A DNA stretch of 64,000 nucleotides from Gordius sp. MW1 (Eukaryota; Nematomorpha; Gordioida; Gordea; Gordiidae): NCBI GenBank assembly GCA_964036665.1, contig OZ038532.1, positions 6,262,001 to 6,326,000 on the forward strand, in the 5' to 3' direction. Both the position numbers and the translations under genes were made by a program. Below, piece by piece: positions 54,498 through 64,000 of this stretch. The first letter of the stretch is position 1, and each line of letters begins with the position of its first letter. The notes beneath the pieces are model-generated. The model made no database searches. It saw only the letters and a program-made list of their open reading frames with translations, and had not been told where the DNA came from.

Positions 54498-54959
54498 ACT
54501 AATCAAGATAGATTTAAATATATAAGGCCAAATTAAAATTCACTTTTATGTTGGCTAAGGATAAACCCCCTTAATTGTGGTGTAAATAATTAACATTCCA
54601 ATGTTATATATTGAAATAAAGGTTTAAAACGATACCTTTTTAAATTTTGTCTTAAATTATAATTAGGTTGGCAAAATACTATTTGATGCCTTTTAAGTCT
54701 TAAGACATACATTCAGTGGGTGGCGTAGCTAGGGGGGGGGCCCAGGGGGCCCGGGCCCACCCAAGAGCAAAAACCGGGCCCCATGGGCCACCCCCCCCCC
54801 CCCAAGAAAAAAATCTTGGGCCCCGTAGGCCATTTTTTATTTTATCTCAAGAAAAAATTTGAAGATTATAATTATCTTTGAATTTAACTTTTAATTATAA
54901 TATAAAGCCTAAATATTTGTTTAATAAATGCAATTTCAACGGTTAATAGCCTTATATTA

Positions 54960-55760
54960 ACTTTAAATGATATTAGAAATGAGGATCACTTTCAAATTCT
55001 TTATAATAAGGCGAGAGATTTAGCTTCAATTTTAGATTTAGTACCTTATAAACTTATTAAAAATCAAAAAAGTATGACACTTTTAACCTTTGAATCTACC
55101 AATTCATTAATAGATTTCGAAATTGATTTAAATTATCCTATCATCGATAGAATAATAGCTGAATTAAACCTAAGGTTTTCGGAAATTATTTTTAATCTAT
55201 ATAGGTCCTTAGAAGGTTTCATGGGCATAGCCAGAATTCGAATTAGAGGGGGGCAATAATGATTTAGGAGGGGGCAAAATGATTATTTTTTCAAATTTCA
55301 GTCATAATTTTAATAAATTTCAACAAAATTTTGGATTTAGAGGGGGGCGGCCGCCCCTCTGCCCCCCCTCCTTGGCTACGCCCATGGAAGTTAAAACCCT
55401 TCATCCCCTTTTTTGCGATAAATCTCTTTTATCAGAAGTAATTAACCATTATGAATTCAAACTGCAAGATGCCGAAATAATAATGGCAAAAAATTATGTA
55501 AATAAAATGCAATGATATTTTTTCACTTATTAAAATTTTGCCCTCAATAGAATAACTTTAACTATCCCAATAACTTCATGCTCATGCTTCTCATTGCTAA
55601 AATGGATTAAAAATATCTTCATCGCAATTGGACAAGATAGGTTATCTTCCTTAGCTCTATTGAGCTTAGAACATGACTTTATAAATGTTATTCCCCCGGG
55701 TGATATTATAAATTCGTTTGCAACATCGAGTAAAAGGCGTAATGAACTACTATTAAAAGA
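54960..55760 (+). pseudogene. hAT transposase remnant (copy B), MITE-interrupted
   Basis: The 5' part reads NEDHFQILYNKARDLASIL and TLLTFESTNSLIDFEIDLNY up to YRSLEGF, where the MITE starts; then EVKTLHPLFCDKSLLSEVIN, a stop after YVNKMQ, and the dimerisation-like region with SCFSLLKWIK and IGQDRLSSLALLSLEHDFI. This is a hAT of the ZBED/ZMYM-like type. Two or more stops; inactive. Confidence 0.7.
55220..55386. mobile_element. MITE M1 inside hAT B transposase
   Basis: CATGGGCATAGCCAG to TTGGCTACGCCCATG; flanks GAAGGTTT and GAAGTTAA share 5 of 8 bases. The reading frame of the transposase is legible on both sides. Confidence 0.75.
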
Positions 55761-57189
55761 CTAATTTTAATATTTAATGAAAAATTATCTGGGCTTTTAA
55801 ACTTGTTTTAAACTTTTTAACACTTTTAAAATATATTAAAAGATTATTAAATTTACGAAAATTCCATCCTGGATTCAATTTAATTGTCCATCTCACATGC
55901 TTATGGTTTAACATATCTTGCATATTTTTATGTACCACATGCACATATAAAGCCAATAATTTTCCAAAAAATAGTTTGGACACCAATTTTTCCCCTTTAT
56001 TAGTGATATCCCATCAAAAGTTTAATAAATTAGTATTAATAACAAATTCCAGAATTTTGTAGACAATAACGCATCAAAACTTGCAAGGGATAAAAATCCC
56101 CAAAAAATTCCTTTTGGTGTACCAATGGATTCAACAAAATGCACAAACGCTAAGTTGTTCTGTGCATCTCACATCTCTAACTTCATCTAAAATTCTTAAG
56201 TAAAATTTTGATTCATTTAATTTTGACAGAATATTTTCATTTAGCCGTTAAATTTATTAGTTCATTTTAATTTTTAGGTGGTGTAAAGGGGGGGGGGGGG
56301 GAGGGGTTGTGCAAATATATCTATAGTCTATAATATCATCAGGGGTAATAACTTCTAAATACTCTTCTCGAACGAATTTTACTTTCATAATTAATTTTTT
56401 TTATATTTTATGTTATAATTACGCCTTTTAAGTATCTAGCCTTAAAAGGCTTTTAAATGTTCTCATTGTTTTCCTGATAAAAATGCTGCCTGAAAATGCT
56501 GCCAATACTGCATATGTAAAATTAAAATTTGTTGTATATATGGCCAGATTTTTTGGGATTGTGACAAATATTTTTATAAAAACTTTGTTGTATAGTTTTT
56601 TTACTATTTGTATTATTTTTTAAAATGTCAACGATTTCTTGTCCATATTTCCGTTCCACTTTGTGCCCTTACAATTCATTTATACAAAAACTTATTATAC
56701 CAAGTGAAATTTTCTATATTGTTCAACTACATACTTTGTTTTATTAATAAATAAATTTTATTTATTTTATGCCCTATAAACATGAGGGTCTAAGACATAC
56801 CAATGTGATGGTATCAGAAAAAATACACAAAGCGGAATTTTAAGTTTGTCCAACGTTTATGAGGGAAAATTTTTCATTTGCGTTCGACCCATGGTCGTAT
56901 CCAGGTTTAAGATTAAGGGGGGGGGAAACATAATTTTTTTAATTTTTAAGGGTTTTAGTAATTAAAATTTTTTTGTCCCCCCCCCCCCTGGCTTGACCAG
57001 CTCAGCCCCCCCCCCCCCCCCCCCCCAAGGCAAAAAGGCTAGCTACGCCACTGCATACATTGTTAAAAATTCTTTAAACTATTAATAGTTTCTCACTTGA
57101 CTAAATTAAAAAAAAATTAACTATACTATGATAAATGCCATAATTTAATATTCTTATTAACTTTGCTTATCTTGCATTTTAATAGTTAT

Positions 57190-57345
57190 TAAATTTACAG
57201 AGGAAGAGGGCGACCTCGTGTCACGTGGAAAGGGCAAGTGGACAGTATTATGAAAACTAAGAAGATTAATCAAGACATAGCACTTACCCGATCAAGATGG
57301 AATTAACTCATGAAAACTAACACCACGACTGTAAAACCAAATAAT
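57190..57345 (+). pseudogene. LINE 3'-end fragment
   Basis: It encodes GRGRPRVTWKGQVDSIMKTK and DIALTRSRW, matching the C-terminal part of the LINE at 3519-3640. Only the last ~150 bp of coding sequence are present, a 5'-truncated insertion. It lies just downstream of the stop of the CCCH gene, which is on the other strand. Confidence 0.75.
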
Positions 57346-57435
57346 ACTTGATAAAAAATAAAAGTTAAATTAAAGTAATACTTTCAAATTAATATAAATT
57401 TGAATATATTTCTCATATAATCAAAGATGAGATAG

Positions 57436-58765
57436 CTACAAAACTATTATAAATGTGCCCATTGCAATAATACTTGATTTCTCAAAAATACTTTGAACTG
57501 TGAAATTTACTTTTTTAGATTTTTCTGAATCCGACGTGTAAACTAAAGATGGACTTCTCATTGATTTCTCTAAGGCTGGACCGATGTACTTGTTTGCATT
57601 TTTAATATTCAGGCTATTTTCATAACTTTTTTTATTCCTCATTTTAGGTGAATTATAAGATTTGTGAGCAACCAAGGGTGAATCTCGTATATGATTATTA
57701 TGATTACTAGAGCCAGATGAATTCCTTTCATGACTAAAGTTGTTAGGTACATCCAAATACCTAAACAAATTTATATTTATTAAAAAAGAATATTACTAAA
57801 ATTATATTAACAAATTAATAAAAAAAAATGGAACTAAACCATAGGCGTAAAAGGGTGTCAGGGAGGGGTAGCTGCCCCCCTCTAAATCCAAATATTCTTA
57901 AAAATTTATAATAATTATGGCTAAAGTTTCAATAAATTATCATTTTGCCCTTGCCTAAATCATTATGGCCCCCCTCCCCCTAAATCCAATCCTTACAAAA
58001 ACACTTAAAAATTAAAAAAATTATGTTTTGCCCCCCCCCCAAATTAAACTTAAACAACTTTAGCCCCCCCCCCTAATCCAAAACCTGGCTACACCCATGA
58101 ACTAAACTATTAAACTCATACATGAGATTATCAAAGTACTTATTTGATGATCCATATTTATGAGATCTAATTGATGCCCTTTCCGAATCATAGGAAAGTC
58201 TAGAAGTTGAAGGCTCTCCTGAATAATCAACTTTTTCACTATCGGAGTGCCTCGAATAATGTCTGTATTTACAACGTTCCCCATACATACACTCCCCAAA
58301 CTTTAACCATTTTCTGCACACTTCAATTTCCTCCTTTTGCCTTAAATTATCTTGGAATGACCTACTAAGGCTTCGTTCTTTGTAATTATCTTTATGCATT
58401 GACTGTCTATGAGCCTTTTTCCAAGTAATATTATTAAGATTTTGTTCTCTATCATCAAATACCATATCAGCTAAAAGAGAGGGAATTTTTCTCTTAAATC
58501 CACCGTAATTGTGTTGAAATTTTGAGGCACGTGAGTGTAATGGCATTCTTTTACGAGGTCCATTTTGATTTCTTGCCTAATATTAAAATTAAGTTGTATT
58601 AAGGCTTAAAACAACGAGGAACAAAATACTATATAATAATATCGTTTAAAAGAAATGTTAGAAGTTAATTTAGTCTACCTTGGTATTAGAAAACTTTGAA
58701 AAATAATTTTTCCTTCTCCCCAATTGATAGTTACGTGTATATATACCCCTTTTCAAAGTTCTCAT
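57436..58765 (-). CDS. CCCH zinc-finger protein, three exons
   Basis: Exons 58765-58679 (ATG, 29 codons), 58576-58140 and 57760-57436 (stop). Phases match (0 then 2) and borders are GT/AG; the product is 282 residues. One C-x8-C-x5-C-x3-H finger lies at residues 116-135 (C116, C125, C131, H135; KFGECMYGERCKYRH). The rest is Ser-, Arg-, Lys- and Asn-rich and low in order (RHSDSEKVDYSG, SSGSSNHNNH). Such single fingers usually bind RNA, often in mRNA processing, but I cannot assign a named orthologue. The 379-bp second intron holds a MITE. The start lies directly beside a large inverted repeat that may contain its promoter. Confidence 0.75.
57839..58098. mobile_element. M1-like MITE in the CCCH gene intron
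   Basis: CCATAGGCGTAAAAGG to GGCTACACCCAT, with the exact 8-bp duplication GAACTAAA at 57831-57838 and 58099-58106. It starts 41 bp past the donor. Longer than other M1 copies, with an extra M1-like inner half (58000-58098). Confidence 0.8.
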
Positions 58766-58773
58766 ATTAAGTT

Positions 58774-59160
58774 CATATGTGCTGGAATCAGGCTAAACAT
58801 TCTCCACTTTTGGGTGACATTTTTCCTATCGTAAAACGCGTTGCTTAAACGTTCTCCTACCGAACGAAAATAAACAACGCATCCGCGTTCGTAAATTTTT
58901 ACTTGCTTGATTATAAATAAACAAACAACAAGCGCCATTTTTTAATTTTATTCCCATTTTAGTTTCACCCACATCATTTTTTTGCTCAATTTAGTTATTG
59001 AGCTGTGCAATGGTAAGAACAATTACACATATTTTAATAATTTTTTAGATACAATATAGATATTATAAGCCTCAATGGAACTTTTGATGGTAGAAATGTG
59101 AAAAATATTATCTTGCCTCTAAAATTTAAGAGAAGTTCAGGTTACAACAGAATGGAAAGT
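58774..59160 (+). repeat. Inverted repeat, left arm
   Basis: It pairs with 60237-60630. Shared blocks include CTAAACATTCTCCACTTTTG, GGTGACATTTTTCCTATCGT, AACAACGCATCCGCGTTCGT and GTTATTGAGCTGTGCAATGG. Estimated identity is around 90% by eye. The arm starts 9 bp upstream of the CCCH start codon and covers its likely promoter. A plus-strand stretch at its inner end (SLNGTFDGRNVKNIILPLKF) looks exon-like after a TTTTTTAG, but no full gene could be built. Confidence 0.8.
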
Positions 59161-59670
59161 AATAATAATATTTTGTTAATTTATTTTGTACTTAAGGAAT
59201 AATCACATATTGAACCAAAAAAGACAAGAGCCTCATATCTCCTGTGAACAAATCTCTACCACGTGTTTTGAATTTCAACTTATTTAAACTGATGTATTTT
59301 TTATATAGAATAAACTGTTTATTATCATCATTTGTTAGTTCAAACATGGAAATTATTAAAATTGTAAAATTTAAAAAGGTTTTATAAGCTTTGAATCTTA
59401 TAAGCAAGCCCACTAAAAATAGGAGAGTGTAGAGATTAAAACATAGATATAAATTGATAACTACAAAACAGGTTTTATAAATCATTAATATGCTACATTG
59501 TTATTAATAAGTAAAAATAATCTAAAATTGCATAGCAATAAGTTGGTTAAATGAGTGGCACAATTTTAAATACTACTTTTTCATTAACAAGTATGTATTT
59601 AGTTTAAAATTAATGTAACTGACAATTGATTTCTTTTCAACTCTTATCTGACCTTTCTATAGCTGATAAA

Positions 59671-59810
59671 CATGGGCGTAGCCAGCATTTAAATTAGAGG
59701 GGGCAAAAGCTATTTAGTAACTTTTCACAATTTTAGCTGTGTTTTTGTAAAATTCTTGCATTTTTTTAGATTTAAAGGGTGGCAGTTGTCCTCCCTTGGC
59801 TATGCCCATG
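59671..59810. mobile_element. MITE M1 in the inverted-repeat spacer
   Basis: CATGGGCGTAGCCAGC to TTGGCTATGCCCATG, with flanks CTGATAAA (59663-59670) and CTGATATA (59811-59818). Confidence 0.75.
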
Positions 59811-60236
59811 CTGATATATGTATAATCTTATATAAACAAAGATATTTAAATAGATATTAAAATGTGGACATGATTTAAAATTACTTTATTAATAATGAGT
59901 ATAATTTTTATATTACTTTTAATGTATTCTGAAATATAAAATTTTGTAATTACCAACAATTTGTTTTTCCCATCTCAAATCTAGCTTTATTATTATATAT
60001 ATCAGGATACTTAAAATAGAATTTGAATAATATAAAAATGTAGACATGAATCATGAAATACTTTATTAGCACAAAAAAGGTATATATAAACTTGCTATAT
60101 TGCTGTTAAAAAATACAATTAATTGGTAAATTTTGAGTACTATCTTCATATTCTCTCTTTGCAAGGGATCAAAAAATTTCTTCTCTATAATTTTATGTAA
60201 AAATCTTGATTCTACATATAATAGTTCTTACCAATG

Positions 60237-60630
60237 CGCAAAATAGCACTTTCTATTCTGTTGTAACCTGAATTTTTCTTAAATTTTAGAGGCAAGATAA
60301 TATTTTATACATTTCCACCATCAAAAGTTCCGTTGAGGCTTATAATATCTATATTGTATCTAAAAAATATTTAAAATGTGTGTAATTGTTCTTACCATTG
60401 CACAGCTCAATAACTAAATTGAGCAAATAAATGATATGGGTGAAATTAAAATGGGAATAAAATTAAAAAATGGCGCATTGTTTGTTTATTTGTAATCAGG
60501 CAAGGAAAAATTTACGAACGCGGATGCGTTGTTTATTTTCGTTCGGTAGGAGAATGTTTAAGCAACGCGTTTTTACGATAGGAAAAATGTCACCCAAAAG
60601 TGGAGAATGTTTAGCCTGATTCTATGTGCT
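60237..60630 (-). repeat. Inverted repeat, right arm
   Basis: Reverse partner of 58774-59160. The copy of the exon-like stretch has a stop early (GGNV then stop) and is followed on the minus strand by GCGCATTG then GTAAGAAC, donor-like. It ends at about 60630 (GCAGC...), just where the CCCH coding sequence would begin in the left copy, so the coding part was not duplicated. Confidence 0.8.
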
Positions 60631-60737
60631 GCATAAAAAACAGCTGACATTTAAAAATTGTCCGTTCGCCACAAATAACTCGCACTTTGGAATAAAAAAA
60701 ATTAGCTTAATAAGCTTTCAGGCGGTTTTAGGTACAA

Positions 60738-61010
60738 TCAGGCGCGTAGCCAGGATTTTCTCCAAGGGGGGGGGGGGGAAATTTCCAAAAAATATTTATG
60801 ACATTTTTATTTCAACATCAAAATTATAAAATCTGGTATAAAACATAAAGAAAGTCATTATAAAATAATTTCATATTTTTTTTCCCAGCGTCATCTGGAG
60901 TAGGAGCTAATTCCACATGAATCGCTAATAAAAGTGTCAATACATTTAATCTATTCAAACGTCATTAAGTTTTATTAGAAATGTTGTCAGAAATGGATGA
61001 GAAAAGGAGA
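60738..61010 (-). mobile_element. M4/hAT relative, left end
   Basis: CAGGCGCGTAGCCAGGATTTTCTCCAAGGG matches M4 at 14133. The minus strand encodes RLNVLTLLLAIHVELAPTPD, the hAT transposase C-terminal end as in M4. The other end of the element was not located. Confidence 0.65.
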
Positions 61011-63071
61011 AATTGAAGCAAGCTAGTATGATCACGATGATGCAACAGAAGCTGCAACCTTGCTCACTTTTCTACGACAATTGAATATATTATGCAAGCA
61101 ATTGCAAAAAAAGGACCTAAATCTTCAGCAAGTCAGACAGTTAGCAGAACTTTAGTAATAGTAGTCGAACCTAAGGCTAAGTTGTATGATTTGAACTTAA
61201 GAAACCTCGATATGCAAAGAAAATGAACGGTTTTTGGACAAGAAACACTTGGCAAATTTCCAAATAATATTTCCTCCAAATTCTTTGATTGTTTTGTTAG
61301 AAACGCGAATGAAAATAAATTATAGAAGGATTTCGTTCAAAGAATCCCTTGAACGCCCTATCAGATTATAAAATATTGTAATCTTTGCCCAACATCACAA
61401 CTCTTCTTTACCTATTAGCTTTTATATCACAAATACTATGTAAAAATAGATTAAATGGATTGATCTTTTTTATAGCATTCTTATTTCAACATTAAATTTA
61501 AAAAAAGAAAGTCGTTATAAAATAATTTTATATAAGGGTTTGGCAACCATTAGGACTTTTCCCTTGCAGATAAATATATTCAAATATTTATTAAAAAGCT
61601 GATCATTAAGGACATCTCAGCTTTTATGAACTTGGACATTAATAAAAACAAGAGTTTTAATACAACTAATACATATATTAATTTTACATTGTATACACAC
61701 ATGGATGCTTTGACGCATAAAGTCCCCATTAATCTATTGGCGAACGTGTCTCAAAAGCAAGATAAATAGCTTATATTACAATATATACGTGCATCCCATC
61801 ATTTATATTAGGCAAGTTTTTCGTTGTCAGGAGGGATATTTGTGAGCTTTAACCTTTAATACCCCACAATGTTTTGATTATTCCCGCTATTGGTTAAGGT
61901 AGGAAGAAGAGGCTATAAAAAGGATCTTTACGAGTGCCACAAAAGAAAAAAAGGTTTTTAAGGTTTTGGGAACAAATTTATTGGTAGTCGCCTCGCATTT
62001 ACTACAGTCTTGATTTCTTCATTTATTACAATTGCTCTTTAAACACGTTATCTACAATGGCGATAGTACTAACATCCCCAAACAGGGTAGGGGTTAAGGC
62101 TGCCTAAAACATTTACTTTTTAAATTTATTCATTGCATCTACGATCCCAAATATCTCAGATGAATTGATGGAACATAATATAACATATGTAAGGATTGAC
62201 GTACATCCATTTAAAACAGTTTATTCAAAATAAACATTGACAAATGTATATTTGTAAATGTCTATTTGCCTTAATAATACGCTTTTAAATCAAGTGGAAG
62301 TTAAATTGCGTGAAATAACAAAACGTTTAAAACAAATACAACTCGTAATAAAAGCGGATAGCTCAATTTTGACATTTGTTTATTTAAATTTCATATTCCT
62401 GTAGACGTAACCTTTTCATCACAAAACCTTACACAAAATGCTGTAAATATGAAATATAATTAACCTTCCACCGCCCCCCCCCTCTTTGCCCTTTGGCTAC
62501 AGGCTCGTGTTATAATATATCAACAAATTCTGGAACTACGATTTAACGAGTTCAAAAATGGTTAGAATATATTAAAAAGCATTCGTATTTATCATTTTAA
62601 AATTAACAGATTAAATACTAATGAATTATTTTTTAAATTAAATAAGTTGTAACTACTTTAAAATATTTCAATGTGGAGATTGAGGGCTCAATCTTTACAA
62701 TTTCCACAATGATCAAAAAAAATTTACCTAGTACACGCCTGTGATCGCAATTAACTCGCAATTCAGTCGATGATTGATTTAGAAACCAAATTTTAATACT
62801 AAACACCAGATTTTCCTAATGGGGGGGGGGGACAAGCTCGAAATAAATGGATTATGTTCAGCAGTAACGTAATATATCAACTTGTCACGGAGTATTTATT
62901 TTAAGAGCCTTTATTTTGAGCTATAAATGTTTTCACAAAACGTTTTTTTACAAATAAATTGACAATCAAATTGAAAGGTAATAGCAGAAATTATAAACGA
63001 TGAAATTCTATATGAATTTAAATATAAAACATATGTTGGAAATGTGATACTGTTCAACAACATCATCAAAA
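61011..63071. other. No recognisable feature
   Basis: Between the hAT remnant and NCBP1 the sequence is AT-rich with a few C/G tracts (62477, 62821). Possibly the rest of the decayed hAT occupies the first part (about 61010-61350). I saw no supported exon or RNA gene. Confidence 0.45.
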
Positions 63072-63543
63072 TCAAGCTTTGAGAGCACAAAATTGGTGAA
63101 AAATTTCCAAAATGTGATGGTCAATATCATTAGTGAACAGAAGACTTTCCAACGTAGACAAGTATTTGTTGATATCGTTGGGATACTGTATAAAAATTTA
63201 AGCATTCAATTATAAGAAAATTAACTCACGGTCATAAATATTTGCTGTAAACGGCCCTTGCAAGTCCTGTACCAAGGGGTATTGAAATCTATATTCTCGG
63301 TATCACACTTCACCAAATACTCGGTCAAGATAATGATGAAACGCTAAATGTCAATAAAATAAGTATGAAAAAAGGGGTAAAGAAACGATAAATTTTATAA
63401 AAACCTACCTGAAAAATTATGAGAAACAATTGTTTTTGATCACTCTGGGCAGCTTCAAGTTTTTCTTCCATAATTTCGATATCTTCAACGTTTGGGGCTT
63501 CATTATCCCCATTATCTTCCACATCTTCTTCCATCCCATCCTC
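63072..63543 (-). CDS. NCBP1: Nuclear cap-binding protein subunit 1 (CBP80), last three exons
   Basis: Exons 63543-63409, 63343-63230 and 63185-63072 (stop) join in phase 0 with GT/AG borders and introns of 65 and 44 bp. The product's end reads [52 protein letters not shown] and [20 protein letters not shown] then ALKA, closely matching the C-terminal MIF4G-like domain of animal NCBP1. NCBP1 with NCBP2 binds the 5' cap of nuclear RNA polymerase II transcripts and supports splicing and export. An acidic linker ([19 protein letters not shown]) precedes it. The gene continues beyond the window end; the remaining coding part is not here. Confidence 0.92.
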
Positions 63544-63861
63544 CTAAATGTCATATAACCAATCGTTTAATTGATTATAACTTTTATTGATATATCATTA
63601 TCTACAGATTATATTAGTGCTTTAATTATATGTTTTAAGATAGTCAATCAAAACCGAGTTGGTAAAAATTATATGTTTATATATATATATATTTTCTTTT
63701 ATATAATCCGTTGTTCTCTTTTTATGTCCCTCCCCGGCTAATTAGGTCCTATAAATAAATTACATTATTATTCTCGTCCTATTATATTAACATTGCCATC
63801 ATCATCATTATTTTATGCTAACATTTATTCCCTAATTTCAAAACTAAAAATTTAACCCAAC

Positions 63862-64000
63862 CCACGGGCATTAGCTAGTCTATTAGCGAAAGCAAAATAA
63901 AAGTCTTTTACAGAAGCATAAGTCAACAGCCATAAAAATCCCGCATAAGTTTACACAGCAATTATTTAAAATTACAAGTTGAACACGACAGAACGGACAA
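63862..64000 (-). repeat. REP-A element, copy 4, running off the window
   Basis: TAAAAGTCTTTTACAGAAGC, AGCCATAAAAATCCC and AAATTACAAGTTGAACACGA match copy 3 (37942-38207) and the reverse of copy 2. It lies in an NCBP1 intron or upstream sequence. Confidence 0.65.

Larger units (their letters stand above)
54714..57053 (+). mobile_element. hAT transposon copy B, with exact 8-bp duplication
   Basis: Ends are CAGTGGGTGGCGTAGCTAG and CTAGCTACGCCACTG. CATACATT flanks it exactly (54706-54713 and 57054-57061). It is collinear with copy A from about 55490 on and carries the shared MITE at about 56892-56990. A separate M1 MITE is inserted in its transposase (55220-55386). Copy B reveals the uninterrupted sequence at three sites opened in copy A. 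Confidence 0.85.

Noticed and set aside
58982-59200. Plus-strand gene in the left arm of the inverted repeat (ATG then GTAAGA, next exon at 59048)
   Set aside because: The phase joining the ATG to the exon-like stretch gives a stop almost at once, and the right arm copy is broken; the coding look may be chance.

Overview
This is a eukaryotic nuclear window, almost certainly from an arthropod. It is AT-rich, its genes are split by very small introns (38-65 bp in several places), it carries a chitinase-like gene with a peritrophin-A/CBM14 domain, and most of it is transposable elements. I could not assign a species. No bacterial or organellar features are present.

Region 1 (1-12,626) is one old hAT element (copy A) opened by later insertions: a non-autonomous repeat (1-540), a LINE with an endonuclease (599-3,684, 19-bp target duplication), a second, degenerate non-LTR reverse-transcriptase element (4,487-7,340), a 4.55-kb terminal-inverted-repeat (TIR) element full of hairpin minisatellite and a 1.35-kb tandem duplication (7,522-12,072), and a MITE (12,386-12,554). 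A second copy of the same hAT (copy B, 54,714-57,053, exact 8-bp target duplication) lacks these insertions except the MITE and serves as an internal empty-site reference.

Region 2 (12,784-33,340) is more nested elements: a hAT with exact 8-bp duplications (12,784-16,025) that hosts a TGTA...TACA element in a CCGG site (14,030-15,888), which itself hosts a MITE; a gypsy/Ty3 LTR element on the minus strand (17,307-21,481); a fold-back element (23,277-24,014); a Penelope-like remnant with a GIY-YIG domain (24,345-25,110); a second gypsy element on the plus strand (26,087-29,421); two more CCGG-target elements meeting head to head at 30,274; an inverted poly-G/poly-C minisatellite; and a third gypsy fragment. 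All retroelement reading frames are broken.

Region 3 (33,788-64,000) is the genic part. A 10-exon GH18 chitinase-like gene (+; signal peptide, GH18 fold with a changed catalytic motif, Thr-rich linker, CBM14) ends at 37,182. Converging on it is a gene of at least 18 exons on the minus strand (37,650-51,528), unrecognised, Ser/Lys/Glu-rich and probably without its true 5' end here. Further along the minus strand are a complete 3-exon CCCH zinc-finger gene (57,436-58,765) and the last three exons of the nuclear cap-binding protein NCBP1/CBP80 (63,072-63,543). Exon joins were checked by splice dinucleotides and reading phase; every junction agrees except one exon of the large gene that looks one base short. 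Introns and spacers here are packed with small hAT-type MITEs (8-bp duplications), but none breaks a coding exon.

The most distinctive observations are the two-copy hAT that dates the nested insertions, the CCGG-target elements, the inverted G-tract array, the inverted repeat next to the CCCH promoter, and the multi-exon genes that single-frame ORFs alone do not show.
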